Shown: in pieces, positions 8,309 through 22,409 of the stretch
Layout of the letters: each line of letters opens with the position of its first letter
Numbering within the stretch: position 1 is the stretch's first letter
Assembly: GCF_900169145.1 (NCBI RefSeq)
Contig: NZ_FXZD01000004.1
Span: 62,001-126,000 of the forward strand
DNA: 64,000 nt
Source: Brevibacterium antiquum CNRZ 918
GTDB lineage: Bacteria; Actinomycetota; Actinomycetes; Actinomycetales; Brevibacteriaceae
Direction of reading: 5' to 3'
Notes under the pieces: model-generated
What the model saw: the letters and a program-made list of their open reading frames with translations, nothing else
Database searches by the model: none
What the model was told of the DNA's origin: nothing
Translations under genes and position numbers: made by a program

Positions 8309-8770
8309 TCAGCTGGTGCGGATTCTGCGTCCGATGAGGGTGAGCCACCAGAGTCCGACGAGGGGCAGGATGAGCGGGATGAATCCGTAGCCGCTGCCGA
8401 AGGATGACCACACAGAGGGCTTCGCGAAGTCCTGCGGATGGGTGAAGCTGAGAATGCCGACGACGATGACGCCCACGAACTCGATGAGGCAGGAGGCGAT
8501 CGCAATCCGGTGCGAGATGCGGTTGCCGATGACCAGGCAGATCGTGGCCATGATGTAGATGACTGCGGCGATCACGGACAGCGAATACGCGACCGGGGCC
8601 ACGTCGAACTCGCGGATGACCTGGTAGCCGGCGCGTGCGGTCGCCGAGAGTGCGAAGACCCCGTAGACGGCGGTCAGTGCCCGGCCCGGGCCGGTGTGCA
8701 TCGCCGAATACGGTGACCGGTTCTTCTTTGCCGAGGCATCCGCTGAGCGGGCGCCTCTACGTTTCTTCAC
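8309..8770 (-). CDS. Small multi-pass membrane protein, unknown function
   Basis: About 153 residues from GTG 8770. This start overlaps the stop of the upstream gene as GTGA; a longer reading to 8845 would run far into that gene, so I prefer 8770. A basic Lys/Arg-rich N-terminus is followed by four hydrophobic stretches (roughly 30-50, 62-82, 90-110, 125-145) ending with a basic tail (IGRRIRTS). No catalytic motif is visible. It is translationally coupled to the equally unknown membrane protein at 8767-9177; both face away from iscS. Confidence 0.75.
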   Translation of the reverse strand: MKKRRGARSADASAKKNRSPYSAMHTGPGRALTAVYGVFALSATARAGYQVIREFDVAPVAYSLSVIAAVIYIMATICLVIGNRISHRIAIASCLIEFVGVIVVGILSFTHPQDFAKPSVWSSFGSGYGFIPLILPLVGLWWLTLIGRRIRTS

Positions 8771-9177
8771 TGCCAAATCTGGTCCAATCTCTCGATCATG
8801 ACGATCACCGTCAGTCCTGCCGCTGCGAGCACTCCCGGTCCCCATCTGCTCAGTTCCGCGAATGCCCAGAAGCCGGCCAAGCCGATGACGAGGATCGCGG
8901 TGATGACGTAGCCGAAGTACAGGAGCGGGTCAACGCCGTGGGTTGAACCGAATGTGACGATCGAGAGAACCAGCTGCACGATGAGCAGCAGCAGAAGCAG
9001 AGCAGTCGCGCCGAGCAGCAGTGTGCCGGCGGGTCTGTTGCGGATGGTTTCGACGATCGACCAGATGGCCAGGACGGCGGAGACGGCATAGAGCACGATG
9101 GTGAAAACGGTGAACACCCGGCCCAGTTTAGTCGGCGTCGACGTGCGCCCGGAACCTGCGGTGCCGGCCGATGCCAC
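8767..9177 (-). CDS. Small multi-pass membrane protein, unknown function
   Basis: 136 residues from GTG 9177. After a short Ser/Thr/Gly-rich N-terminus come four predicted membrane helices with the hydrophobic runs FTIVLYAVSAVLAIW, LLLGATALLLLLLIVQLVL, LYFGYVITAILVIGLAGFWA and VLAAAGLTVIVMI. No known motif. A shorter start at the first hydrophobic segment is possible. It is the first of a two-gene operon with the 8309 gene and is divergent from the cysteine desulfurase gene, 64 bases away. Confidence 0.72.
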   Translation of the reverse strand: MASAGTAGSGRTSTPTKLGRVFTVFTIVLYAVSAVLAIWSIVETIRNRPAGTLLLGATALLLLLLIVQLVLSIVTFGSTHGVDPLLYFGYVITAILVIGLAGFWAFAELSRWGPGVLAAAGLTVIVMIERLDQIWQ

Positions 9178-9241
9178 GGTATCGGGTGAGATGTGGCACT
9201 GATCCTGGCCGAAGTGCCGTTCACAGCCTAAAATAGGGAGA

Positions 9242-10453
9242 GTGCCGATTTACCTTGACCACGCAGCCACCTCGCCGATGCCGGCAGAGGTGCTCGACGT
9301 CTACACCGCTGAGCTGAGCCGACGGGCCAATCCCTCGGCTCTTCACGCTGTGGGTCAGGCCGCGCGGATGCGCATCGAAACCGCCCGCGAGGACATCGCC
9401 GGCAGTGTTGGCGCCGCAACGTCGTCGGAGGTCATCTTCACCTCCGGCGGCACAGAAGCCGACAACTTCGCACTCAAGGGCCTCTACCTCTCCCGCAACA
9501 ACGCCACTTTCCAGGCACCGGTTCGCCCGCGGGTGCTCACCTCGACGATCGAGCATCATGCGATCCTCGACTCCGTCGAATGGCTCGAGAGCCAGGGCGC
9601 AGAGGTCGTCTACCTCGACGTCGACGAAGCAGGACGCCTTGACCTCGATGCGGCCCTGGCCGAACTGCGCCGAGCTCCTGAACGCACCGCGCTCATCTCG
9701 ATCATGGCCGCGAACAATGAGATCGGCACCCTCCAGCCGATCGCCGACATCGGTGCGGCGGCGAAGGAACTCGGTGTTCCCTTCCACATCGACGCGGTGC
9801 AGGCATTGGGCCAGATTCCGCTGAACTTCGCTGACCTCGGTGCGACCGCCATGTCGATCACCGCCCACAAGATCGGCGGACCCGTAGGCATCGGGGCACT
9901 GCTGCTCGACCGCGGCGCCGCCCCCTCACCGATCCTCCACGGCGGGGGACAGGAACGCGGGGTGCGTTCGGGTACGCTCGACGTGGCCGGTGCCGTGGCC
10001 TTCGCCAAGGCCATCGAACTCGCCACTGCCGACATCGACGCCCGAGCTGCCCGTTTCTCATTCCTGCGCGACCGGCTCATCGCCGGCATCGAGGACACGA
10101 TACCCAGTGCCACCCTGTCCGGTCGCCGAGGTGGGGGCAGGCTTCCCGCGAATGCGCACTTCACGTTCTCCGGGTGTGAGGGCGATTCCCTTCTCTTCGG
10201 CCTCGACGCGAGAGGACTGGCGACCTCGACAGGTTCGGCCTGCTCGGCCGGGGTCTCACGTCCCTCCCATGTGCTGCTGGCCTGCGGCATGGAGGAAGAC
10301 GTCGCCAGATCAGCCCAACGATTCAGCCTCGGCCACGACTCGACCGAAGACGAAGTTGATCGTCTTCTCGAGGTTCTGCCCGAGGTCGTCGAACAAGCCC
10401 ACCAGGCTGGAATGGTTTCGGCCACTCCACGCTGGATGCAAGGAGCATCATGA
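9242..10453 (+). CDS. iscS: Cysteine desulfurase (NifS/IscS family), for tRNA thiolation
   Basis: PLP enzyme that removes sulfur from cysteine and passes it on as persulfide. The 403-residue sequence shows YLDHAATSP at the N-terminus, the PLP-binding lysine K210 in ITAHKIGGP and the persulfide-forming cysteine C334 in STGSACSAG. It ends with ATGA overlap (10450-10453) into mnmA, the tRNA 2-thiouridylase. In many Gram-positive bacteria such an adjacent desulfurase is the direct sulfur donor for MnmA, so this is probably its main job here; a wider role in Fe-S assembly cannot be excluded. Start is GTG 9242, eleven bases after a weak GGGAG-type signal. Confidence 0.93.
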   Translation: MPIYLDHAATSPMPAEVLDVYTAELSRRANPSALHAVGQAARMRIETAREDIAGSVGAATSSEVIFTSGGTEADNFALKGLYLSRNNATFQAPVRPRVLTSTIEHHAILDSVEWLESQGAEVVYLDVDEAGRLDLDAALAELRRAPERTALISIMAANNEIGTLQPIADIGAAAKELGVPFHIDAVQALGQIPLNFADLGATAMSITAHKIGGPVGIGALLLDRGAAPSPILHGGGQERGVRSGTLDVAGAVAFAKAIELATADIDARAARFSFLRDRLIAGIEDTIPSATLSGRRGGGRLPANAHFTFSGCEGDSLLFGLDARGLATSTGSACSAGVSRPSHVLLACGMEEDVARSAQRFSLGHDSTEDEVDRLLEVLPEVVEQAHQAGMVSATPRWMQGAS

Positions 10454-11643
10454 AAATTCTCGTCGCCATGTCCGGCGGAGTCGACTCGTCAGTCGCCGCA
10501 GCACGCGCCGTCGACGCCGGCCACGAAGTCGTCGGCGTCCACCTCGCCCTGTCCCGCATGCCCGGAACCCTGCGCACGGGGTCACGCGGCTGCTGCACCA
10601 TCGAAGACTCCCGGGACGCCCACTGTGTTGCCGGGATGCTCGACATCCCGTTCTACGTGTGGGACTTCTCCGAACGGTTCAAAGAGGACATCGTCGATGA
10701 CTTCATCGCCGAATACGCGGCCGGACGCACACCCAACCCGTGTATGCGCTGCAATGAGCGCATCAAGTTCGCGGCACTCCTCGACCGTGCCCTGGCACTT
10801 GGCTTCGATGCCATCGCCACAGGCCATTACGCCGAGGTGCTGCGCGATGAGGACGGATTGCCGGAACTCCACCGCGGCGAGGATCTCGCGAAGGACCAGT
10901 CCTACGTCCTCGGCGTGCTCTCCGGCGATCAGCTCGAGCACTGCTACTTCCCGATCGGTGCTACCGCGTCGAAGGCAGAAGTTCGCGCCGAGGCGGCTGA
11001 GCGCGGTTTCTCCGTAGCCAACAAGCCCGATTCCTACGACATCTGCTTCATCCCCGATGGCGACACGAAGGCGTGGCTGGCGGACAAGATCCCCATGCGC
11101 CCGGGCCTCATCAAGGACGCCGAGGGCGAGACCCTGGGCGAACACGACGGTGCGATGACCTACACCATCGGCCAGCGCAAGGGCCTGGGCATCCAGAAGC
11201 CCGCAGCCGATGGTCAGCCGCGCTTCGTCACCGGCCTCGACCCGGCCTCGAACACAGTCACCGTGGGCTCCCGCAGTGATCTCGGAGTCTCCCACCTGAC
11301 CGGCATCCGGACCACCTGGGCCGGTCCCGCACCGGCCGACATCGGCACCGAACCGGCTACCGCAATCGACTGCGAGGTCCAGATCCGGGCCCACAGCGAC
11401 CCGGTTCCGGCCAGGGCCTGGCTGGGTGACTACATCAGTGAGGCACCCGAGCACGAGGTGAACCCGGTCGTCGACGAGGTCGAGGTACCGGCTGCCCGGC
11501 CTGCCGGACAGCTCATGCACATCGATGTCGACGAAGAACTCTCCGGCGTCGCCCCTGGGCAGACCATGGTCATCTACCGCGGAACCCGGGTTCTTGGCCA
11601 GGCCACCATCGATGTGACAGCCAAAGACCGCCTCGGCGTCTGA
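10450..11643 (+). CDS. mnmA: tRNA-specific 2-thiouridylase
   Basis: Makes the 2-thio group of U34 in Lys, Glu and Gln tRNAs. The 397 residues start with the ATP-binding PP-loop ([11 protein letters not shown], residues 6-16). The two catalytic cysteines are C98 in NPCMRCNE and C199 in SYDICFIP. The tRNA-binding and beta-barrel C-terminal parts are present ([20 protein letters not shown]). Length is slightly above the usual about 360-380, due to an insertion around residues 325-345. Translation is coupled to the desulfurase gene by ATGA. Confidence 0.96.
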   Translation: MKILVAMSGGVDSSVAAARAVDAGHEVVGVHLALSRMPGTLRTGSRGCCTIEDSRDAHCVAGMLDIPFYVWDFSERFKEDIVDDFIAEYAAGRTPNPCMRCNERIKFAALLDRALALGFDAIATGHYAEVLRDEDGLPELHRGEDLAKDQSYVLGVLSGDQLEHCYFPIGATASKAEVRAEAAERGFSVANKPDSYDICFIPDGDTKAWLADKIPMRPGLIKDAEGETLGEHDGAMTYTIGQRKGLGIQKPAADGQPRFVTGLDPASNTVTVGSRSDLGVSHLTGIRTTWAGPAPADIGTEPATAIDCEVQIRAHSDPVPARAWLGDYISEAPEHEVNPVVDEVEVPAARPAGQLMHIDVDEELSGVAPGQTMVIYRGTRVLGQATIDVTAKDRLGV

Positions 11644-11677
11644 GCTGTGGCCTTCGCCCCTGCGTTAACCTGGGGGT

Positions 11678-13700
11678 ATGAAGGAATTTCCCCAAGATGT
11701 CGTCACGGCACCTTTCGGAACCTGGTCGTCTCCGCTGAGCGCTGCGGAGGTGGCTGCGGGCTCCGCACCGATCTTCGCCGCCGCATTCCGCGGCGAGCAC
11801 ATCTACTTCTCGACGAAGGTCCCAGCGGAGAATTCCCGCACAGGCCTCATCCGGACGTCACTGTCTCATCCGGGGCTGAAGGAGCAGGTGCTGCCCGCGG
11901 ACTTCAACATCAGATCCTCCGTACACGAATACGGGGGAGCCGCATGGGCCCTGGACCCCAGCAGCGAAGTCATCTACTTCGTCAATGCCTCCGACCAGCG
12001 GATCTGGCAGATCATTCCGGGCAAAGCTCCTCATGCGCTGACCCCGGACACATCCGGCCGCATTCGCTACGGCGACCTGACGATGACTCGCTGGGGCCTG
12101 CTGTGCGTGCGCGAAGACTGTCGGTCCACACGCAGGGAACGAGCCATCGTGCTCATCACCCGGCACGGGACGACGAATGTGCTCTCGCGGCATTCCTACT
12201 TCATGGCCTGGCCCAGACTGTCCCCGGACGGCTCCACACTGGCGTTCATCGGCTGGGAGCACCCCAATATGCCCTGGGACTCGACGAACCTGTGGCTCAT
12301 CGACGTTCGCACCCAGGACACTCCCGTCGCTGCGGTCCTGCGCGGACATGATGTGTCGCTCCTGCAGCCCCAATTCACCTCGGACTCCTCGCTCATTGTG
12401 AGCTCCGACCACAACGGTCACTGGGCCCTGTACTCATTGGATTTCGAACCGATCGACTGTCTGGTTCGTGACAGACGTGCTGCCGCGACGGACTCCGGGC
12501 AGTCGAGCGACGTCGCAGACGAACTCGAAATCTCGGTTCTGAGCCCGGTCCTCGACACCGGCGGCGAAATCGGTGGCCCACTCTGGCAGTTGGGAATCAA
12601 TTGGCATCTGGGTGATGACGAGGAGATCTGGGCCCATTCTCAGTCCGCGACCGCCTCCTTGATCAGGGCACGGCGAGCACAGACGGTGCATGGTGGTTCC
12701 CACGGTTCGCACGGTCTGCTCGACGGCGGCGTCGAGGAGATCACCCCGCCAGGGGAGCGGTTCGGCAGCCTCGAACTCCACGACTTGAGCCACAGCCATG
12801 TTCTCCTGACCGCGAAGTCCGCGGACTCAACAGGTGCCCTGTATGCCGTGGACCGGGCCAGCGGCAGCTTCATTGAGATCGCCCAGGAACGCCTCGACGC
12901 TCATCAGGACTACTATTCTCGCCCCCGCACCCGGGAGCTCGGTGGAGTCCCCGTCGTCATTCACCCTCCGCACAACCCACGATTCACCGCCGGCGACCGC
13001 GAACGTCCGCCCTATGTGATCTCCATCCACGGCGGACCGACAGGACAGGCGACACCCGACATGTCGGCCCGGTCCAGCTACTTCACATCCCGGGGCATCG
13101 GCGTGATGGAGGTCAACTACGGCGGCTCGACCGGATACGGCCGGAAGTGGCGTGACCGCCTGCGCGGACAGTGGGGAATCGTCGACGTCTCCGATACCCT
13201 CGCCGCGGTCGACGCTCTGGTGGCCGAGGGGCTGGCCGACCCCAGCCGCATCGCGATCTCCGGGGCCTCCTCCGGCGGGTGGACCGTGCTTTCGGCACTG
13301 GCCTCATCGGAAACCTTCGCCTGCGGCACCTCCTATTTCGGAGTCACCGACCTGATGCGCTTCGTCGTGGACACCCACGACTTCGAGAAGCACTACATCG
13401 ACGGGTTGGTCGGACCGTGGCCGGAGGCACAGGACGCCTACATCACCCGGTCACCGATTCGACGGACGAGTGAGATCACCGTCCCCGTGGCCATCATGCA
13501 AGGCGATCGGGACCCGATCGTCCCGCCCAGCCAGGCGCAGGAATTCGTCGATACCCTGGAACTGACCGGAGTGGAGTACATTTACCGTCTGTACAAGGGC
13601 GAATCCCACGGATTCGTCCGAGCCGAAACCATCATCGATTCCCTGGAAAGCGAGTTCGGGTTCTATGCCGACGTCTTCGGAATCCCACGCAGGCACAACC

Positions 13701-13708
<8 letters not shown>
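11678..13708 (+). CDS. S9 family prolyl oligopeptidase-like serine peptidase
   Basis: A 676-residue cytoplasmic enzyme (no signal peptide): an N-terminal seven-bladed beta-propeller-like region (about 1-420) and a C-terminal alpha/beta hydrolase domain. The nucleophile is S531 in GASSGGW, the Asp is in QGDRDPIVPP and the His in GESHGF near the C-terminus. The oxyanion region is ISIHGGPTGQ. This fits the acylaminoacyl-peptidase/dipeptidyl-peptidase branch of S9; the true substrate is not known. The end overlaps the next gene by 8 bases (13701-13708). A close relative in the same gene neighbourhood is common in actinobacteria, but no functional link to mnmA or ligA is clear. Confidence 0.9.
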
Positions 13709-17047
<3,339 letters not shown>

Positions 17048-17050
<3 letters not shown>

Positions 17051-17098
17051 CCTGCGCTGACCTGCCTGCATTGACCTGTGCCGACACGATGTGACCTG
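17048..17098 (+). repeat. Four scattered copies of TGACCTG after ligA
   Basis: TGACCTG occurs at 17048, 17058, 17072 and 17092; the first copy is the ligA stop codon with the next four bases. Short, but dense for chance. Seen directly. Confidence 0.6.
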
Positions 17099-17190
17099 TG
17101 GCACCGCTGCCACTGAATCGTTACTGAATCTCAAGGTTCGTCACAGCTGCGAAGGAGTCGGGAAACAGCTTGACCTGGAAGAGTGAAGGC

Positions 17191-17694
17191 ATGAAAGCAA
17201 TTCCGCGATTGATCGCTGGCACTGCCGTTGTTCTCGCCGCAGTTCTGACCACAGCACCGGTGACTGCCGGCATTGCCGACTACATTCTCAATCCGGGACA
17301 GCAGCCGACCAAACGGGCCGCTCCCGCACTGACCGGTTCCACCACCGCGCCGGTCGCACCAAGCAGAACTCGCGATGACGAGGGAACCCGCGACGATGAC
17401 GACAGCACCGGCGACGCTCACTTCAGTGACAGCACCGGCGATGCTCAGCCCAACGCCGAGACGACGCCCACTGCTGGAATCGACTCGGCAAGTGCCACAG
17501 CCCTCAGTGAGAGTGCAGGACTGGTGGCACACACCGTTGCCGATGCCCAATCACGAGTCACAGAGCTGGCTGCAGATCTGCAGTCCGGAGTCGAAGCCGG
17601 AGAGTTCTCCCAAACAGACGCAGATAGGGTGCTCGGGGAAGTGTCAAGCTACATCAGGGGAGAACGCACCTGGCCAGAACGCACCGTCGCCTGA
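17191..17694 (+). CDS. Small secreted Asp/Thr-rich protein, unknown function
   Basis: 167 residues from ATG 17191, which follows GAAGG. An N-terminal signal peptide is clear: MKAIPRLIAG, then a hydrophobic core to about residue 24 and a likely cut after VTA-G. The middle is low-complexity and acidic (DDEGTRDDDDSTGD and a related STGDAQ repeat, about 55-90), the C-terminus helical (about 110-160). No domain recognised. It lies alone between ligA and gatC; the preceding TTG at 17170 would put residues before the signal peptide and is less likely. Confidence 0.7.
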   Translation: MKAIPRLIAGTAVVLAAVLTTAPVTAGIADYILNPGQQPTKRAAPALTGSTTAPVAPSRTRDDEGTRDDDDSTGDAHFSDSTGDAQPNAETTPTAGIDSASATALSESAGLVAHTVADAQSRVTELAADLQSGVEAGEFSQTDADRVLGEVSSYIRGERTWPERTVA

Positions 17695-17818
17695 CTCCGC
17701 CCGCCTCGGCGAAGCCGAGGAACGGTGCTTTGCGAACCTCACATCGATCCCATCAGAACAGGTCTGGCAAAGAGACTAGACTTGCTGACGAGTAAACAGA
17801 GACGATGAAAGGCAGGGA

Positions 17819-18124
17819 ATGACGGAGTCCTCCGCAATCACCCCCGAGCAAGTCGAGCATTTGGCCTCGCTGTCTCGGATCGCCATGGGCGCAGACGAGC
17901 TGAAATCGCTCGCCGGTGACCTGAGCACTATTTTGAGCAATGTCGCCAGGGTCAACGAAGTGGCCGGCGACGACGTACCGGCGACCAGCCACCCGATCGC
18001 ACTGTCGAACGTGCTGCGCCCCGATGTCGTGGGTGAGACCCTGACTAGCGAGCAGGCTCTGGCTGCGGCCCCAGCCTCTGCTGACGACAAATTCCTCGTC
18101 CCACAGATCCTTGGGGAGGAATGA
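17819..18124 (+). CDS. gatC: Asp-tRNA(Asn)/Glu-tRNA(Gln) amidotransferase subunit C
   Basis: Small subunit that stabilises GatA within the GatCAB complex, which amidates misacylated Glu-tRNA(Gln) and Asp-tRNA(Asn). 101 residues, typical length, with the family pattern [17 protein letters not shown] at the N-terminus and a helical-belt C-terminus ([10 protein letters not shown]). First gene of gatCAB; its stop overlaps the ATG of gatA (ATGATGA). Confidence 0.95.
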   Translation: MTESSAITPEQVEHLASLSRIAMGADELKSLAGDLSTILSNVARVNEVAGDDVPATSHPIALSNVLRPDVVGETLTSEQALAAAPASADDKFLVPQILGEE

Positions 18125-19626
18125 TGAGCGAACTGATCACTAAGAGCGCCCTCGAACTCGCCGCAGGATTGAAAGCCGGCGAGTTCTCCTCCGTCGAGGT
18201 GACCCAGGCCCACCTGGATCGCATCCACGCCACCGAAGCCGACTTCGGCTCATTCATCACTGTCACCGACGATCTCGCGCTGGAGACGGCCACAGCAGTC
18301 GACGCCAAGCGCAGCACTGGTGCGAACGTCCACGCGCTGGCCGGAGTGCCCGTGGCGCTCAAGGACCTCGTCGTCACCGAGGGCGTGGCCACGACCGCGG
18401 CATCGAAGATGCTTGAGAACTGGGTTCCACCCTACGAATCCACCGTGCACAACAAGGTCAAAGCCGCAGGACTCCCGGTCCTGGGCAAGACCAACCTCGA
18501 CGAGTTCGCCATGGGGTCGACGACCGAGCACTCGGCCTTCGGCACCACCCGCAACCCCTGGAACCTCGAGCATGTCCCCGGTGGCTCCTCCGGCGGTGCC
18601 GCCGCAGCCCTCGCCGGCTTCCAGGCTCCGCTGTCGGTCGGCACGGACACCGGCGGTTCGGTGCGACAGCCCGCCGCGTTCACCGGCACTGTCGGTGTGA
18701 AGCCGACCTATGGTTCGATCTCCCGCTTCGGCATCATCGCCATGGCCTCGAGTCTCGACCAGGTCGGCCCGATGGGTCGCAACGTCGCCGACGCCGCGGC
18801 TCTGCATGAACTGCTCGCCGGACACGACCCGCTCGATTCGACCTCGCTGCCGGATCCGGTGGCAGGATTCGTCTCTGCGGCACAGACCTCGGATCTGAGG
18901 GGCAAGAAGCTCGGTGTCATCAAGCAGCTGCGTGGTGAGGGCTACCAGGACGGCGTCCGCGATGCGTTCACCGCCGCCCTAGACGTCGCCGCCGCGGCGG
19001 GTGCCGAGATCGTCGAGGTCGACTGCCCGTCGATCTCCTACGCACTAGACGCCTACTACCTCATCATGCCTTCTGAGGTATCTTCGAACCTGGCCCGCTA
19101 CGACGGTATGCGCTACGGGCTGCGGATGGAGCCCGAGTCGGGTCCGGTCACCGCTGAGACGGTCATGGCAGCGACTCGTGCAGCCGGTTTCGGTGATGAG
19201 GTCAAACGCCGCATCATCCTCGGCACCTACGCACTCTCCGCCGGTTACTATGACGCGTACTACGGGTCGGCACAGAAGATCCGCACGCTGGTGCAGAACG
19301 ACTTCGCCAAAGCTTTTGAGTCCTGCGATGTCCTCGTCTCGCCGACCGCGCCGACGACCGCTCTGAAGTTCGGTGCCGAGGCGGCATCGGACCCGATGGC
19401 CCTCTACCTCGGTGACGTCGCGACGATCCCGGCCAACCTTGCCGGAATCCCGGGACTGTCTCTGCCCGCAGGTCTGGCCGACGGTCTGCCCGTCGGATTC
19501 CAGATCCTCGCACCGGCACGTGAGGACGTGAAGATGTACGAGGTGGCCGGCCCACTCGAAGCCGCCTTGGAAGCCTCCGGGACTCGGGTGCTCGATACTC
19601 TTGCGGAAGGACTGACCACCAAGTGA
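18121..19626 (+). CDS. gatA: Asp-tRNA(Asn)/Glu-tRNA(Gln) amidotransferase subunit A
   Basis: Glutaminase/amidase subunit supplying ammonia to GatB. 501 residues of the amidase-signature family. The Lys-Ser-Ser triad is readable: Lys in VALKDLVV (near residue 81), the cis-Ser in the [11 protein letters not shown] segment and the nucleophile Ser in [11 protein letters not shown]. Two ATG codons (18121, 18124) are in tandem over the gatC stop; either may be used. It is coupled to gatB by a GTGA overlap. Confidence 0.97.
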   Translation: MMSELITKSALELAAGLKAGEFSSVEVTQAHLDRIHATEADFGSFITVTDDLALETATAVDAKRSTGANVHALAGVPVALKDLVVTEGVATTAASKMLENWVPPYESTVHNKVKAAGLPVLGKTNLDEFAMGSTTEHSAFGTTRNPWNLEHVPGGSSGGAAAALAGFQAPLSVGTDTGGSVRQPAAFTGTVGVKPTYGSISRFGIIAMASSLDQVGPMGRNVADAAALHELLAGHDPLDSTSLPDPVAGFVSAAQTSDLRGKKLGVIKQLRGEGYQDGVRDAFTAALDVAAAAGAEIVEVDCPSISYALDAYYLIMPSEVSSNLARYDGMRYGLRMEPESGPVTAETVMAATRAAGFGDEVKRRIILGTYALSAGYYDAYYGSAQKIRTLVQNDFAKAFESCDVLVSPTAPTTALKFGAEAASDPMALYLGDVATIPANLAGIPGLSLPAGLADGLPVGFQILAPAREDVKMYEVAGPLEAALEASGTRVLDTLAEGLTTK

Positions 19627-21104
19627 AATACGAAGACGCGATCAAGAAATACGATCCGGTCATCGGCATCGAGGTCCACGTAGAACTGGGCACCGTGACC
19701 AAAATGTTCGACGCCGCACCCAACACCTTCGGCGGGGGACCCAACACCAACATCACACCCACCTCCCTGGGACTGCCCGGCTCCCTTCCTGTTGTCAACG
19801 AGAAGGGCGTCGAGTACGCGATCAAGATCGGCCTGGCGCTGGGCTGCGAGATCGCGGAGACCTGCCGCTTCGCCCGGAAGAACTACTTCTACCCGGACGT
19901 TCCCAAGGACTTCCAGACCAGCCAGTCCGATGAGCCGATCGCCTCCGAGGGCGAGGTTGAGATCGAGCTCGAAGATGGAACGATGTTCACCATCCCCGTC
20001 GAGCGTGCTCACATGGAGGAAGACGCCGGCAAGAACACCCACATCGGCGGCGCCACTGGTCGCATCCACGGAGCCGACCATTCCCTGGTCGACTACAACC
20101 GTGCCGGTGTGCCCCTGGTCGAGATCGTGACCCACCCGATCACCGGGACAGGGGATCGGGCCGCCGAGGTGGCCTCCACCTACGTGCGGACCCTGCGCGA
20201 CATCTTCCGCGCCCTCGACGTCTCCGAAGCACGCATGGAACAGGGCAACGTCCGTGCCGACGTCAACGTGTCCCTGCGCGAGAGCCCCGATGCACCACTG
20301 GGCACCCGCACGGAGACGAAGAACGTCAACTCCTTCCGCTCGATCGAACGCGCGGTCCGCTACGAGATCGCCCGCCAGGCGACACGGCTCGAAGCCGGAG
20401 AGACAATCGTGCAGGAGACCCGTCACTTCCACGAAGGCACGGGGGAGACCTCATCGGGGCGCCCGAAGTCCGACGCCGACGACTACCGGTACTTCCCGGA
20501 GCCGGATCTCGTTCCGCTGGTGCCCAGTCGCGATTGGGTCGAGGAGCTGCGGGCGACTCTGCCCGAGCTGCCGGCCCAGAAGCGCCGCCGGCTCGCAGGT
20601 GTCTGGGGCTTTTCCGATCTGGAGATGCGTGACGTCGTCAACGCCGGTCTGCTGGAAGCCATTGATGACACCGTGACCGCGGGCGCTCAGCCTCCCGCGG
20701 CACGCAAATGGTGGACCGGTGAGGTGGCCAGGCTGGCCAACCAGAATGATCAGCACCCCACCGAGCTCGTCACACCGGCCCAGGTCGCAGCCCTGATCGG
20801 GCTGATCAACGACGGCAAGCTCAATGACAAGCTCGCAAAGGACGTCCTCACGGCCGTTGCCGACGGAGAAGGCGAACCGGCCGAGGTGATGAGTGCCCGT
20901 GGTCTCGAGATCGTCGAAGACACCGGTGCACTCGAAGCCGCTGTCGAGGAAGCGATCGCTGCGAACCCCGACGTGGTCGAGAAGATCAAGGGCGGCAAGA
21001 TGCAGGCCATCGGTGCACTGATGGGACCGATCATGAAGGCCACCCGCGGTCAGGCCGATGCCGGAAAGGCCAAGGACCTGATCCTTGCCAAGATCAACGG
21101 CTGA
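19623..21104 (+). CDS. gatB: Asp-tRNA(Asn)/Glu-tRNA(Gln) amidotransferase subunit B
   Basis: Subunit that activates the tRNA-bound Asp or Glu and transfers ammonia. 493 residues. The catalytic cradle begins with [11 protein letters not shown]; family landmarks are [10 protein letters not shown], the [11 protein letters not shown] motif and a C-terminal YqeY-like helical domain (about 345-490) that holds the tRNA. GTG start overlapping the gatA stop. With gatC and gatA the whole complex is encoded here, so the organism is expected to make Gln-tRNA and/or Asn-tRNA indirectly. Confidence 0.97.
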   Translation: MKYEDAIKKYDPVIGIEVHVELGTVTKMFDAAPNTFGGGPNTNITPTSLGLPGSLPVVNEKGVEYAIKIGLALGCEIAETCRFARKNYFYPDVPKDFQTSQSDEPIASEGEVEIELEDGTMFTIPVERAHMEEDAGKNTHIGGATGRIHGADHSLVDYNRAGVPLVEIVTHPITGTGDRAAEVASTYVRTLRDIFRALDVSEARMEQGNVRADVNVSLRESPDAPLGTRTETKNVNSFRSIERAVRYEIARQATRLEAGETIVQETRHFHEGTGETSSGRPKSDADDYRYFPEPDLVPLVPSRDWVEELRATLPELPAQKRRRLAGVWGFSDLEMRDVVNAGLLEAIDDTVTAGAQPPAARKWWTGEVARLANQNDQHPTELVTPAQVAALIGLINDGKLNDKLAKDVLTAVADGEGEPAEVMSARGLEIVEDTGALEAAVEEAIAANPDVVEKIKGGKMQAIGALMGPIMKATRGQADAGKAKDLILAKING

Positions 21105-21125
21105 GTAGAACTCAGGATTGATCCA

Positions 21126-21182
21126 GCCACACCCTCTAGACTTGGATACCAAAGAAGTCCGGAGGGTGTGGCTGTTCGCATT
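21126..21182 (+). terminator. Long hairpin after gatB
   Basis: GCCACACCCTC and GAGGGTGTGGC pair over 11 bp; within the 35-base interval GACTT and AAGTC can also pair. It starts 21 bases after the gatB stop. There is no long T-run, so it may be a terminator or a leader structure of the next gene. Confidence 0.5.
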
Positions 21183-21266
21183 CTCACGGGCCAGACGTCG
21201 ACTCTGCCGGACATGTAATCGGCGGATTCGGCGTGAGGATGCCATCCGTGTGTGGAGGTGAATGCG

Positions 21267-22337
21267 GTGTCCCAGTCATGGAAGTCGTTGTGGAAGAGCG
21301 AATGCGGGAAATCGATCCCGATCTATCGCATCCTCGTGCCCGAAAGCGTCAATCAAGACATCATGAGGGCCTGGAACGCTCGCGGGTACCGCTACACCGC
21401 CGGCGCCCCGAATGCGATCATGCTCACCGGGGGAATGCGTCGAAACTTCTTCCGCTCCAGCATGCTGTTCAAAGGCGGTACCGGAACCGGGGCCGCTGTC
21501 ACGGCGGGCTTCGCCGCGCCCGGCGGTCTGGCACTGGTGTCCGGCTTCGCCGATGCGGCACTGACATTCGGTGCGCTTGGTGGAGTAACCGCAGTGGGCA
21601 CCGGCGTGTTCGCCGCAGTCACCGGACCGAAGTACTTCCGTGACCCCAAACGGCTGAGCCGGAAGAACCGAGCACAGGTGGGGCAGGCGCAGTGGATCAC
21701 TCCGGCGTCATTGGGATTCCAGCCTGGCCGCAAGGAAGGCCGCGACACCGACGAACAGCGTCTGTTCCACCTGGCGGTGACCATCGCGCGAAAGATCGTC
21801 CGGACACGGGCCTGGACCCACCCGATCCTGCGCGACCACGTCTCACGTGTCGACCTCGACCATGCTGTCGCCTCAATCGGTGTGCGGCTGGCCGAACTGG
21901 TCAGGCTGCGTGAGGAGATCGAGAGCATCAGGGATGCCGGAACCGCGAAGTCGGTGGAGACGTACCTGTCGAAACTTGCTGTGGCCTTCACCTCGATGGC
22001 CAACCGTGTGCTGTCGATGCATGAGTACTATGAGCGACTCATCGCACTCGACGAGCAGCTCATGCTGCTTCACAACTCGGAACGCTCACGTGAACTCGGC
22101 GACCGTGTCCTCGACGTTCTGTCCCGGACAGCTGCCGATGACTCCGCAGACTGGCAGTTCAGAGAACTGCGGATCGACGCTGAGTCACAGTCATCGATCA
22201 TCTCGGGCCTTGTTGCCGAGCTCGACGAGACCGCAGACGACTTCGACGATTTCGACACTCGTCTGGCGGCTGCCCAGGAGTCGATCGACGCGCTGGAACC
22301 CACATCCTCCGCGGGGGAGGACCGCCGCGCGGAGTGA
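21267..22337 (+). CDS. Unknown protein with glycine-rich membrane hairpin and coiled-coil C-terminus
   Basis: 356 residues from GTG 21267, chosen because GGAGGT lies 7 bases before it; GTG 21252 upstream would place that signal inside the gene. About residues 70-125 form two Gly/Ala-rich membrane segments (KGGTGTGAAVTAGFAAPGG and FGALGGVTAVGTGVFAAVTG) like a glycine-zipper hairpin. The rest is soluble and charged, with long helices in 165-350 and an acidic end (LDETADDFDDFDTRL). No domain recognised. It lies between gatB and def, convergent with def. Confidence 0.75.
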   Translation: MSQSWKSLWKSECGKSIPIYRILVPESVNQDIMRAWNARGYRYTAGAPNAIMLTGGMRRNFFRSSMLFKGGTGTGAAVTAGFAAPGGLALVSGFADAALTFGALGGVTAVGTGVFAAVTGPKYFRDPKRLSRKNRAQVGQAQWITPASLGFQPGRKEGRDTDEQRLFHLAVTIARKIVRTRAWTHPILRDHVSRVDLDHAVASIGVRLAELVRLREEIESIRDAGTAKSVETYLSKLAVAFTSMANRVLSMHEYYERLIALDEQLMLLHNSERSRELGDRVLDVLSRTAADDSADWQFRELRIDAESQSSIISGLVAELDETADDFDDFDTRLAAAQESIDALEPTSSAGEDRRAE

Positions 22338-22353
22338 TCCGCGTGCAGTCGTC

Positions 22354-22409
22354 GAGCTCAGCATCGTCGAGTTCAGTGACTTGAGCTCAGCATCGTCGAG
22401 TTCAGTGAC
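22354..22409. repeat. Perfect tandem duplication, 29-bp period
   Basis: Two copies with 27 identical bases (GAGCTCAGCATCGTCGAGTT and the seven following) at 22354-22380 and 22383-22409. The second copy contains the def stop codon (22402-22404, minus strand). Seen directly. Confidence 0.95.
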
